Assembly (NCBI GenBank): GCA_029378245.1
Contig: JARKIF010000076.1
Coordinates: forward strand, 62,001 to 126,000
Length of the DNA: 64,000 nt
Source of the DNA: Roridomyces roridus
Lineage: Eukaryota > Basidiomycota > Agaricomycetes > Agaricales > Mycenaceae
Direction: 5' to 3'
Below, in pieces: positions 42,007 to 51,203 of the stretch. Within the stretch, counting starts at the first letter, position 1; each line of letters begins with the position of its first letter. The notes under the pieces are model-generated. The model made no database searches. It worked only from the letters and a program-made list of their open reading frames with translations, and was not told the origin of the DNA. The position numbers and the translations under genes were made by a program.

Positions 42007-43011
42007 AGACGTGGGATAGTTTCATATTTATGAACGACAGCATGGATGTGGGAAGGAGTTTCCGATCAGTGAACTGTCCGATCATGACAGGCTTCTATGA
42101 AGGACACGGTGGAGACACGACAATAGGAGAAGACAAAGGCGCGAGACAATAGCGCATGTTGGACACCAGGACAATTAGTGTAGCATCGTAGATCTATTCC
42201 TCATAGTATAAAAGCAGTAGCTAGTCGTCGTATTCTGTACCCTCTCCTAGACTTTTATTCAGTTCATTTTACGAGCTGTAATGTCCGTGCCGGAGGATAG
42301 GACAAAGGGCCGGAACCAGAGGTCGGAGGTCGGAGGACCGTGGGATGATGACCGAAGGTGATCTGGATGAGGTGAACGCTACTCGGAGGGAGAGCGCACC
42401 AACCACTTGACTTCCGAGAGAGGATTACTCGGAGACTAGATGGCACAGAGGAGTTGTGGAGGCAACACACGTTAATTAACTACTGAGGTACATCAAAGTC
42501 GTATCGCCTATATATACTAAGTAAGTATGACACGACCTAATGGAGTCAGAAGTATGAAAGACAATAAGATCTATACTACAACAATAAGAGAGAAGAAGAT
42601 AAAGATAATCACAATAAGGAAAACGCTCAGAAGAACTTCATTGCGTGAAAACCCTATAGGATTGTGCAATACGAACAGATCGGATGCATCAAGGTCGGAA
42701 TGTCCGGATCAGTCGGAAATGATCCGAACCGGAGGAGTCGGAAGGTCCAAGGGAGAGTCGGGAGAGTTGGACATGCATGGATATAACAACGTAAGATTGT
42801 GCAATATGACGTGATCGAATGCATCTTGGATGGAAGAGGCCGGAAGGTCGGAGGGACCGGAGGGCCCAGAGGGATCGGAGGGCCCGGAGGGATCGGAGGG
42901 CCTCGGATCGAAGTCGGGATGACATGGATATAACACGAGCTTTAGTAGCGCACTACCCAATCCACAGCATCTTACCGCTGTTGGACGCGTGAAACAAGTC
43001 TTGTCGTGACA
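41873..43011 (+). repeat. Gypsy 3' LTR, interrupted
   Basis: It matches the 5' LTR from TGTCACG to the segment TTTTACGAGC, then resumes at CGAGCTTTAG and ends CGTGACA. Removing the 659-bp insert and one 5-bp duplication leaves exactly 475 bp, the length of the 5' LTR. Confidence 0.92.
42277..42935. mobile_element. Solo LTR of a different retrotransposon, nested in the gypsy 3' LTR
   Basis: 659 bp beginning TGTAATGTCC and ending GATATAACA, flanked by a perfect 5-bp duplication CGAGC (42272-42276 and 42936-42940). It holds a TATA-like CTATATATACTAAG near 42510 and a run of GGAGG-type repeats near its end. TG...CA ends, size and duplication fit a solo LTR left after recombination between two LTRs. 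It codes for nothing. Confidence 0.82.
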
Positions 43012-43378
43012 CGGTGGGCACGTGGGTTCCCTCCGGGATATCAACTTCCGGCCGAGTGCGCGCCAAGTGCCACCTTGGCACACAAAAAAATGTGCCATGA
43101 CTGATGCCCCCTGTGATACTCGTGGATTTGGTCTGAAAAAGAGCGAGGTGAGTTCAAATTGTCCACGTCCTTGTCGATTTCACCTTGCAATAACAGACTT
43201 TCATCGAAAAAACCTGCGGAAACTTGATGCCGCCCATGCCAACGCAGTGGCCGCGTGCACGGGTCAGCCACGGGTTCGAGCCGGGTCAGAATCTCTGACC
43301 CGTACCCGTACCCGTGCGACCCGCGGGTCGGTTTCCGCGGGTTTTACCCGTACGGGTCTAGACCCGTGTCCAACCCTA

Positions 43379-43714
43379 GACGAGCCTGAGGTCAACTTAC
43401 TAATCAGCGCCAAGCATCGGTCACTTTGTTCCTCACCATCACCCAGGCTCACGGTGTGCTCCAGTGTACTCACTTACTAGGGGCTAGTCACGGTAGGCAA
43501 AAAAAAAATTCGTGGCTCTGAGTGCTCTGAAAAGCTCATCCAGCCCCAGTCCGACTCGGGAATCACAAGAAGTTGGCGCGCGTGATTTGCAGCACCGCCG
43601 ACGTTGCGACGCTGGCCTCAGTTCAACAGCCCAGGCAGATTAATCTAATATTCCAAAGCTCGTATGTATCCCTGTCCTTTTATGAATGCACCCTGCTTAC
43701 CCGGAAGCTAGGAA
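43379..43714. promoter_or_regulatory. Right remnant of the divergent promoter with conserved block
   Basis: It starts with the second copy of the hAT target duplication. The conserved block is at about 43480-43566 and includes GAAAAGCTCATCCAGCCCCA and GTCCGACTCGGGAATCAC. Then TTCAACAGCCCAGGCAGATT leads to the ATG at 43715. The insertion separated this half from the family II pseudogene by more than 8 kb. Confidence 0.65.
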
Positions 43715-45040
43715 ATGACCACGCAGGGAATCGAGGCGCAGATCACGCAAATTTCCCTCGAAATCCAGCGGCAGAGAGAGGTTCTTGGGAACCTCAAGAG
43801 CAACAAAAGCCTCCTTCAGCAACAGCTCAACGCTGTACGCGATCCAATCGCGCGTCTGCCGCTCGAGATTGCGTCCGATATTTTTCTGCAGTGTCTCCCA
43901 TCCGAGTCGAGTCGGAATCTCTCCGAGTCCGACAGTTCTCGAGGCTACCCCCCACCCAAAGCTCATCTTGCCCCTCTACTCCTCCTCAGTATCTGTCATA
44001 ACTGGACAGACATATCACTTTCCACCCCCACCCTGTGGGCTTCGATCGCTATCGTCTTTCCTCGCGCCAGAGGATTCGAACACCTGTTGGAGGCGTGGCT
44101 TCGACGCGCCAGGAGTTATCCCCTGCGGATTTCCCTCAGTGGAGTCTGCGACTCGCGGGTGGCCCGTCCCATTCTGCATCATTCTGCGCAACTTGAACGC
44201 CTCGTCATTTCCTTTCGTCAAGTAACATTCGATGAAATCGCGGACAGCTTTGGCTTCCAAATCCTTGGAGGTATTCAGGAACTGCCCCTGCTCCAACAGC
44301 TGGAAATCATTGGCACAGACCGTGTCCCATACTGCGGGCTTTCGTTCCAGCACCTGTTAAGCCGTTGTCCCGATCTAGTCGAGTTGCACATGCAATATTT
44401 GGACTTGAACTTCGAGGAACACCCAGAGACGCTGGTTCTCCCCCATTTGCGTAACCTCACCTGCATCAACAATTCTACTGCTATACAATGGATCACCGCC
44501 CCCGGGCTAGAATTTCTCGCTTCTTCGGCAGAGGATCTCTCCAAAGAAGCCCTCACCTTTTTCTTGGAGCAATCATCTCCTCCCCTCAGAAGGCTTCGGC
44601 TGACTCAGGATGGACACTTCTTGTATCACTTTGACGACTACATGGCTCTTCTTCCAGTTGTCACGCATCTGGAATGTTTCAATGTGACCTCCGAGCTTTT
44701 AGCTCCCTTGTTTGATTTTTTGGCCCAGAACTCGGGCATCATCCCGAACCTATGCACATTGGAGGTCAACAATTTCCTCACGGGGCCCTTCGATGCCACG
44801 GACGTGCTGGATGCGCTCGCACGTGTTCTGTCGGTCCGTCATCGCAGGCTGCAGACGGTTCGACTCACCATGAGTAAATCGGGTGTTATTCTGCCAAATG
44901 ACGCCGACCTCACCATTTTCCGACAATTTTTGGCCGACGGGATGGATGTTCACATTGGTGTGGTTGATGGGCCGAATATTCTCTTGTCCATAGAAGCACA
45001 GGAGGAATTGGCCGAGGAGGACGAGGAGGACCAGATTTAG
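43715..45040 (+). CDS. Family I F-box protein (MTTQGIEAQ type)
   Basis: An intronless ORF of 441 aa. Coiled coil IEAQITQISLEIQRQREVL; F-box DPIARLPLEIASDIFLQCLP then LSICHNWTDISLSTPTLW; leucine-rich body; end motif ADGMDVHIGVVDGPNILL; acidic tail EELAEEDEEDQI. It is the arm partner of 16500-17828 and nearly the same in the first half. Most differences fall in the central leucine-rich part and after it, where substrate binding is expected. The dioxygenase remnant follows, as in the left arm. Confidence 0.86.
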   Translation: MTTQGIEAQITQISLEIQRQREVLGNLKSNKSLLQQQLNAVRDPIARLPLEIASDIFLQCLPSESSRNLSESDSSRGYPPPKAHLAPLLLLSICHNWTDISLSTPTLWASIAIVFPRARGFEHLLEAWLRRARSYPLRISLSGVCDSRVARPILHHSAQLERLVISFRQVTFDEIADSFGFQILGGIQELPLLQQLEIIGTDRVPYCGLSFQHLLSRCPDLVELHMQYLDLNFEEHPETLVLPHLRNLTCINNSTAIQWITAPGLEFLASSAEDLSKEALTFFLEQSSPPLRRLRLTQDGHFLYHFDDYMALLPVVTHLECFNVTSELLAPLFDFLAQNSGIIPNLCTLEVNNFLTGPFDATDVLDALARVLSVRHRRLQTVRLTMSKSGVILPNDADLTIFRQFLADGMDVHIGVVDGPNILLSIEAQEELAEEDEEDQI

Positions 45041-45161
45041 AGTGTCGTGGGGCGGAAAACAGCGAGCGTTTATGTACGGAATTGGATTTCTAAAGTAGGC
45101 ACAGCAATACTTACATGAGGCTCCTAGAGCAGAGAAGAAAGTATATGAAAATACGCAAAAC

Positions 45162-45770
45162 TCAGAGCCCGAAGGCAATAGTCTCAGAACTGTGTATGTC
45201 CGTTACGAGGCGTACAGCGCCGCCCTCGCCCGCCCCTGCGGCGACGTAGATGAGCACAAAATGTTCAGCTGACGGGTGGCACTCGCGGAAGCCAGGACGC
45301 TGGACGAGGTTTATCAGGGCAGTTTTGCGAGCTGCATCCTAGCGAGCGGTCAGTACTGCGACCGGAAAAAGGCATAGGTGGGCATACATCCTCGACCTTC
45401 ACCGCCTGTAGAACCGCGCGGTCGAATTCGATATGCACAGGCTTGGCGGTCTCTGGTGAAAGAGAGATCAAGTCGTCGAGGTTATGCACCGTGAAACCGT
45501 CCCCACGTCCCAGTTGATCTCGGGACTCAAGCTCGAGTCCATTGAGACCTCCACAATTGGGATGTCTTTAAAGACGTTCCCGAACATGAGGCGGAAGGGG
45601 ATGAAGACGCCGTGATCCAACCCCGGTCCACCGAATCCACGCCCGTCTTTCCCGCGGGCCTCGGTGTTGGGAGTAAGGCGTGCGCGCTGCCCAGCGGCTT
45701 TATAGAGATCTACGACGCGCTGGGCGAGGGCAGTGTCGCCGCGGGATTCAAAGTCGATTTCGGCAGTGTT
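45162..45770 (-). pseudogene. Dioxygenase pseudogene, 5' truncated with an internal deletion
   Basis: Inverted partner of 15314-16376. The C-terminal exon is well kept (DAARKTALINLVQ, then FGL and a stop at 45162-45164), including the last intron. Homology in the 5' direction stops at about 45770, within FESRGDTALAQRVVDLYKAA, so the first exon and its two His motifs are absent. A deletion of roughly 50-60 bp between NWDVG and the VHNLDD segment removes the strand before LSGGF and shifts the frame. It cannot make an active enzyme. Confidence 0.85.
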
Positions 45771-46576
45771 GCTCTTGAATGTGGAGTGCAGAGGATGCGA
45801 TATCGAGGTGGCGAGCGCATTTCATAAATTATACGGCTGCCAAGAAACGTACGACAGAAGCCCGCTTCGTGAATGGGTTGATTCCTCTGCCAGGTATCAA
45901 CGCCGTCCGAGGAGTAATGTGGACCCTTCGGCCGATTCATGGCCGGTAAAAAGGATCCTGATCTATATGCTAGGGTTAATACTTGACTCGCGCAATGAGA
46001 CGCGTAGAGAAGAGTCCTAGGTCATGAGAAGTCGCCGTACGTGGGCAGGTAAATGAAAAGGTGCTAGAACGACGACGTTCTGGGCCTAGTTTCGGTTTCA
46101 AGGAGGGACATCTGAAATAGAAACTCCGTTCTGCCGAGTGGTCGTTGTGCAGTGTGCAAAGCCGATACTTGCAGCGAGAAAGAGGGGCAACTGTAGAACA
46201 TCGTGCTCGGGCGTTGCCCAGGTACAAACACTGTCCGGAGAGGATTCATACGAGGTGATAGAGGAAATCGAGTTATGACAGCAAAGGTCCCGTGGAAAGT
46301 GGCACAGAAATGGGGAGAAGGACGCTGGCGGCGTCGAGGTGGCTAGACGTTGAGATGCATATTGATCGACGACCAGTTCGGTGTGAGCTCGTTGCCTCGG
46401 TGCGGATCGTCGGTACATACGGCGCGGATCGTCTCCAGTGGCCAGTAATACTTGCGGCTTAAAGCTTTGATTCCACTCCTCGAACGAAAGAGTGTGTGCC
46501 AGAGCAACTTGAGGTAGAGGACAAGTCTCGCGTGCCAATTCACGGCGTCATCTTGCCGCTCTCCGCTTCCACTTCC
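45771..46576. other. Intergenic region with dispersed repeat copy 2
   Basis: The dioxygenase homology ends abruptly and unrelated sequence follows. 46030-46450 is the second copy of the dispersed repeat at 30425-31150. The last 130 bp before 46577 match the upstream region of Fra10Ac1-like copy A. Confidence 0.5.
46030..46450 (+). repeat. Dispersed direct repeat, copy 2
   Basis: Shares ordered blocks with 30425-31150 (TGCTAGAACGACG, GTTTCGGTTTCA, CAGGTACAAACAC, ACGAGGTGATAGAG, GTTGAGATGCAT). It is shorter than copy 1 and lies between the dioxygenase remnant and Fra10Ac1-like copy B, a place where the left arm has no counterpart. Confidence 0.45.
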
Positions 46577-47310
46577 ATGTCGCTCTACCCTCGCCGCCCA
46601 CCATCGCCACCAGCAGCCGGCAAATCCGAATTCGAGATCCTCAAAGCGTCCCACAAGTCCGTCTCCCTCCTCCTCTTGAACTGGGTCCTCAAACGAACAA
46701 AAACTCAGATTCCTCCGTGAAGACGAGGATGACAAGGCTCCGGGCTCATCCTCCTGGGACGACCAACTCGCAACAAAGTACTACGACAGCCTCTTTCGCG
46801 AGTTCGCAGTCTGCGATTTGAAGCACTACAAGTCGGGAAACGTGCGTCTGCTGCATCCTCCCCGTCTCTCAACTTCTGACATTGACCATTTAGTTCGCAC
46901 TACGCTGGCGAACGGAGGAAGAAGTGCTAGCCGGAGCTGGAGAGACTACATGCGGAAACACGCGGTGTGAACACCACGCCACGCCTCGGGGTCGCAATCC
47001 ACCACCGGCTCCCCAGCTCACGACGCTCGAGCTGCCATTCACGTATACAGAGCACGGAGAGACCAAGTCGGCGCTCGTGAAGGCTGTTTTGTGCTCCCGA
47101 TGTCTGGGGAAGATGATGTGGAAGCGCAGGAAGGAGAAGGAGCGAGCTGCTGAGGAGGGGCCGAGTGCTGATGGAGGCGGTGGATCACGAAGGGCGGACG
47201 AAACGGGCGAAGGACGAGAAGATCGACATCGACGACGTAGCTCTCGTTCGCGCTCCCCACGTCGTCACAAGTCGGACCACAAACCGCGTCGTCGTTCCCC
47301 AGCTCACTAA
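46577..47310 (+). CDS. Fra10Ac1-like nuclear protein, copy B (three exons)
   Basis: Exons 46577-46656, 46709-46841 and 46894-47310; both introns are 52 nt; 209 aa, the same length as copy A. The splice phase is the same: HK joined to FLREDEDD, and SGN joined to FALRWRTEEE. CGNTRCEHH and CSRCLGKMMW keep the Cys pairs. Differences from copy A are few and spread out (for example YYDSLF against YYHSLF), with small changes in the Gly/Ser linker that cancel in length. The reading frame is intact although the F-box gene beside it is broken, so selection may have kept both copies. Confidence 0.88.
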
Positions 47311-47349
47311 ATTGTATTTTCAGACACGCATTGTATTGCGCACCGAGCA

Positions 47350-48726
47350 CTATGTACCATACGAATCGTCTTTCATATAATTCTGGGAAACCGACCACAT
47401 CCAATCTACCAACCCTCGGCTGCTCTTCCGGAAGCTTCCAATCCGCAAACGCGAGAGGACCGTCGCGCTCTCGAAGGGCGGGATTCCGATTTGTGCTGCG
47501 AGATATTCGACCGCTTCAAATTCCCTCGAAGGACCAGAGTCTGAAGGTCGGGAAGCAACCTGCGCTGCTCGAGATACTGGAAAAGATATGCCCATTCATC
47601 CGGATGGACGTGCCCTATATCGAGCCGGGCGACATCACGTACAGCTAGCGACTCCAATGAATCCACCAACCCCCGCGCTGCATGCGCAATGCCCACAACA
47701 CGCAGATGTCGCAGCTTGCAGCCCGATCTCTGCAAGAAGGCGGCGATGACAACCGGGTCGGTGTTTTCGTAGACGTGCACGATGAGGAGTTTTTGCAGGC
47801 GGGGTGCGACCAAGATCGCTTCTAGTCTGTCTCGACCCGCCTGTGAACTCGAGCGTGTGGATTCTTGTGTCGATCAGGTTGGCGTCGCCGTGTTCACCAG
47901 GCACGCGAAGGGTGAGGTGAGAGCCTGGGGAGAGGAGGGGGAGTATCTCTCTGAGTTGAGACGTTCTGAAAGTGGGGAAATCGTCTGGAGCTGTGACCAG
48001 GGTTATGGTGGGGAAGGCTCTGAGCGCCAAGTGAGGCCCAGATGCATTAGGGCGGGTAATGAAGCGACCAGATCGGCGTCAGGCGCGTCGATCGGAAGGA
48101 CTGAGCGGCCGAAGCTCAAACTGTCCTGCACGGCGAGCTTCCTGAGCAAAGGAAATGCGATACCGAGGCTGGCAAAACGCGCGAAATACTGGTACTGGAA
48201 GAATGTAATGTCTTCCAGCGATGTGCCACCGCGAAAAGCATGTCCAATAGCTGGGCTGGGACACCGTCAGCCCAGCGAATAGTGAGGGCGCGTTTTGCAC
48301 GCGCTCGAGCTGCGTCTCCCAGAATCGTCGTGGAACACGATGCGTCCGCACCGGAGCAGAGTCGAAGTCGTATGGTCCACAACTCGGCGGTCATAAAGAC
48401 CGACCGCCATCGCCGACAGACTCGGGCAAGAGCTCAAGAGTCGTTGTGGACGGAGTCGAAAGGGGCCTGACGTTTGCAGAGAGACGGAAGGTTTCCGACA
48501 ACAGGGCGACACCACAGCCCCGTTCATTCGGATAAAGTCCTCGAGCGCGGTGCGTTGCGTGACGAGGAACGCGAACATCTTGGACGCGGGCAAGGTCCGT
48601 CTGTGCTTTCTCGATGGCGGAGGAGATGGCAGCAACTTGCAGATCGGATGGGATGTCGCTGCTTGAGACAAGCCTTCCGGATGGACTACCAAGGTTGAGA
48701 GGTCGGAAGAGGTCGCAATGTGGCAT
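47350..48726 (-). pseudogene. Family II F-box pseudogene, arm partner of 11791-13149
   Basis: It starts MPHCDLFRPLNLGSPSG, having lost most of the Cys/His motif by a small deletion after ATGC. Homology then passes through at least three frames. It shares with the left copy the loss of the LPNEML helix (GCCCTGTTGTCGGAAA), so that lesion is older than the duplication. The body pieces are recognisable (VAPRLQKLLIVHVYEN, VRDVARLDIGHVHPDEWAYL, LPDLQTLVLRGNLKRSNISQ). The final stop is lost and homology runs out near 47350, close to the Fra10Ac1-like end. Confidence 0.82.
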
Positions 48727-49189
48727 CCTGCTGTCGATGAGAATCATGAGATAGGTTCCCCGTGAAAAAAAAGGGGACTCGCTGCCCCAAGTCCGAGTCG
48801 TACCCAACCAGATATTAACCAGCCCTTTAAGTCACCACCGCCGACGCCAATGGCCAATAAATCGTAGAGAAGAGTTCATCTCGTCTCGAAAACGGCGGCT
48901 TTGTCGCGTGCGTCTTGGACGGGTCGTCGGGAATGCAGTAGAAGCGTTAAGGAGGACCCCTCGGTGGACCTCGAATAGGTACCAAAGACGATTGAGCTGT
49001 TCTAACTTCTACATGGTAGAAAGAGAGGTGACTAAGCAATTGTTGTCATCGACCGTGGTCCGTCTCTGCCTGCACCACATACAACGTTTCTGCTCGCTGA
49101 AAGGCTGCAATCCAACGCGTTTGAAGGACCCTATTATTGTGAGTCGCGTGTGTATGCCTCACTGGACTGTGCTTACTGTGACTCAGGAA
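48727..49189. promoter_or_regulatory. Head-to-head region made of two unrelated pieces
   Basis: The first 210 bp match the upstream region of the left family II pseudogene (11.58-11.79 kb). At about 48910-48935, just after GCGTCTTGGACGGGTCGTCGGG-like sequence (trimmed: GTCTTGGACGGGTCGTCGGG), the match ends. From about 49010 on it matches the upstream of the family I gene at 5313-6620. This is a rearrangement junction. Confidence 0.6.
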
Positions 49190-50494
49190 ATGTCCGCCAA
49201 AGCAATCGAGTCGCAGATCGAACAAATCTCAGTCGAAATCGAGCGTCGGAAGGAGCTTTTCATGGCCGAGATGAGAGAACTGGAGAGCAGGAAAAGCCTT
49301 CTACTGCAGCAGTTGAACGCTGTGCGGGACCCAATCGCGCGGCTTCCGCTCGAGATTTCGTCAGAGATTTTTCTCCAATGTCTGCCACCCCAATCCAAAG
49401 CCTGCCCTCTCGAATACGCTCGACCTCAAACTCGCCTTGCTCCTTTGCTTCTCCTCAACATTTGTAATACATGGACCAATATCGCACTTTCCACCCCTGC
49501 CCTATGGGCATCGATTGATATCGGTTTTCCGCGTCCAGCAGGATTCCAAGACCTCTTGGAGATGTGGCTTCGACACGCCGGTAGTCGTCGGCTGCAGATA
49601 TCCATCAAAGGAGCTTGCGACTCGTTGGTGGCCTCCTCGATTCTCCAGCATTCGGCGCAGCTTCAAAGTTTGTGCGTTTCCTTTGACGAGACAAATGCCG
49701 AAGAACTTGACGATGGCGATGAACTTTGTTATGAACTCCTCGGGGGGATTCTGCCCGAGATGGAGCTGCCCTCTCTCCAAGTGCTGGAGATTTTTGGCCA
49801 GGCGGGCATGCCTACCAACCTCCTCTGGCCTTCGGTCCATCGGCTTCTGCGCCTTTCGCCCAATCTAACCGAACTCAACATACAAAATATCAACTTCATG
49901 ACGTATTTGGATGAGGAAGTACCGGAAACATTCGTTCTTCCGCATCTGGGTCGCCTAACCCATTTCGACGGTTTCGAGGTTTTCAACTTTTCGGCCCCCA
50001 GACTAGAGACTCTCTACGTGTCAACGTGGGCTCTCCTCGATGATACCCTCATCTCCTTCCTCCGTCAATCATCTCCGCCTCTGTTGAAGCTCCAGCTTCG
50101 CAGTGGTGCGGATCCCTTTGACTTGCACGAATCGATGTCTCTCATCCCAACCCTCACCCATTTGGAGTCTTTGTTTCTGAGCTGCGGGTGGGTGGCGGAC
50201 TTGTTGAACTTCCTGGCGCAAAACCCACACATTGCTCCCAACCTCCAAACATTTCAAATGGAGGAGATTTACACCGACTACGACGACAACGGTCGGATCA
50301 ACATCCTGCCGCCACTTGCGGGTATCCTTTCGGCGCGTGGCGGTCGCCTGCGAAAGGTTCGCCTTACGATGACGGCTGGATCTATAGTGGAGACTCCGCC
50401 AGACGATGTTGCCGCCATCCTTCGACAGTTTTTGGCTGACGGGGTGGATATACACTTTGGGCCCGTTGGAGGATCCAATATTCTCTCGCAGTAA
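49190..50494 (+). CDS. Family I F-box protein (MSAKAIES type), mosaic
   Basis: An intronless ORF of 434 aa from the ATG at 49190; the ORF is open far upstream (to 48908) but paralogues support this start. The first two thirds are nearly the same as 5313-6620 (IESQIEQISVEIERRKELF; F-box DPIARLPLEISSEIFLQCLP, NICNTWTNIALSTPALW). From about 50090 to 50420 it instead resembles 1633-2928 (NLQTFQMEEIYTDYDDNG, LAGILSAR, VETPPDDVAA). The last 70 bp resemble 5313-6620 again (ADGVDIHFGPVGG). That pattern is a gene-conversion tract in the leucine-rich part. Confidence 0.85.
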   Translation: MSAKAIESQIEQISVEIERRKELFMAEMRELESRKSLLLQQLNAVRDPIARLPLEISSEIFLQCLPPQSKACPLEYARPQTRLAPLLLLNICNTWTNIALSTPALWASIDIGFPRPAGFQDLLEMWLRHAGSRRLQISIKGACDSLVASSILQHSAQLQSLCVSFDETNAEELDDGDELCYELLGGILPEMELPSLQVLEIFGQAGMPTNLLWPSVHRLLRLSPNLTELNIQNINFMTYLDEEVPETFVLPHLGRLTHFDGFEVFNFSAPRLETLYVSTWALLDDTLISFLRQSSPPLLKLQLRSGADPFDLHESMSLIPTLTHLESLFLSCGWVADLLNFLAQNPHIAPNLQTFQMEEIYTDYDDNGRINILPPLAGILSARGGRLRKVRLTMTAGSIVETPPDDVAAILRQFLADGVDIHFGPVGGSNILSQ

Positions 50495-51203
50495 TTTGGT
50501 GCGTGGAGAACTCGCAGACGAGGAGGGAAGTGTGCGATGGCAGTAGCGGTGGGCCGGTGGCGGGGTATACTACCCATCCAAAGAGCGTATTTATACACGG
50601 GAATCCGACTTCGTTCCTAACTACATTGCGCTATCCAGCTCATCAGGGTTTTGTCTTTGAACGGATCCCGGTCCATGGAATCAAGACTCCAAGAATGTGT
50701 AGAGGTAACTGAACGTTCATCACAACACATAATATGAGTTCTATGGCTCTATGAGACGCGCCACTGCCAAGGAAATCCTAATTCCGAGTCCTCCTAACTA
50801 GTTGCGACATGTACTTACTAGAAGTCCTTCATTTCGAGTGCTGACGGCGAACAAGGCCTGAGAAGACCCCGTGTCAATCTCGTCTTGAGAACTGCGTCGT
50901 CGCCTGTGTCTTGGAGGGGCCGTCGGGGGCTGCGGTAGACGTGTTACAGCAGCATGGACAGCCGGGTGCGCCTAGAGTTGGCAGGAAAACCGATCAAGCG
51001 CCCGAGTACATGGTGGTGTGACCAAGAAACGGGCAGTGTCGTCATCGATCATCAACCTTCTAAGTTGCACCCACATACACGTTTGCCTCTCTGCTCTCTC
51101 TGTCCGACGCCAAAGGAACCCGCCACTGGGAGCCGCGTACGCATGCCTCCCTGTTCACAAATACACTTTACTTATCCGGTACATACGCTCATGGCAGTCT
51201 GAA
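50495..51203. other. Spacer between two tandem family I genes, with rearrangement junction
   Basis: This is the only place in the window where two family I genes are adjacent and on the same strand. The tract near 50905-50940 (GTGTCTTGGAGGGGCCGTCG) repeats the junction sequence at 48915-48935. From there on, inverted 11.3-11.6 kb sequence is recognisable up to the ATG at 51204. Confidence 0.55.

Larger units (their letters stand above)
35701..43011 (+). mobile_element. Full-length Ty3/gypsy chromodomain retrotransposon
   Basis: The two LTRs begin TGTCACG and end CGTGACA, and the element is flanked by a 5-bp target duplication CGGTG (35696-35700 and 43012-43016). It has a self-primer-type binding site, a gag ORF, a pol ORF in the -1 frame and a polypurine tract. 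The order protease, reverse transcriptase, RNase H, integrase, chromodomain places it among chromodomain Ty3/gypsy elements. Both ORFs are open and the LTRs look identical by eye apart from the nested insert, so insertion was recent. Confidence 0.93.
35117..43378. mobile_element. hAT-like non-autonomous DNA transposon, split by a gypsy insertion
   Basis: Ends are an 18-bp terminal inverted repeat, TAGGGTTGGACACGGGTC at 35117 and its complement ending at 43378. They are flanked by a perfect 8-bp target duplication GACGAGCC (35109-35116 and 43379-43386), as expected for hAT elements. Subterminal regions are full of CGGGT/ACGGGT motifs on both strands, with further inverted similarity inside (GTGTGCCAAGGTGGCACTTGG on the left; complement on the right, trimmed here to 20: GTGTGCCAAGGTGGCACTTG). 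Without the gypsy element it is about 0.95 kb and encodes no transposase. The left-arm site at 18.15 kb is the empty version. Class is inferred from TIR and duplication length. Confidence 0.85.

Noticed and set aside
35117..43380. CRISPR-like array suggested by repeated CGGGT units
   Set aside because: Repeats are short, on both strands, without regular spacers; they are subterminal motifs of a DNA transposon in a eukaryote.
46343..46735. A minus-strand ORF upstream of and over the first exon of Fra10Ac1-like copy B
   Set aside because: It is the complement of a good exon and its splice site; copy A does not keep the same frame.
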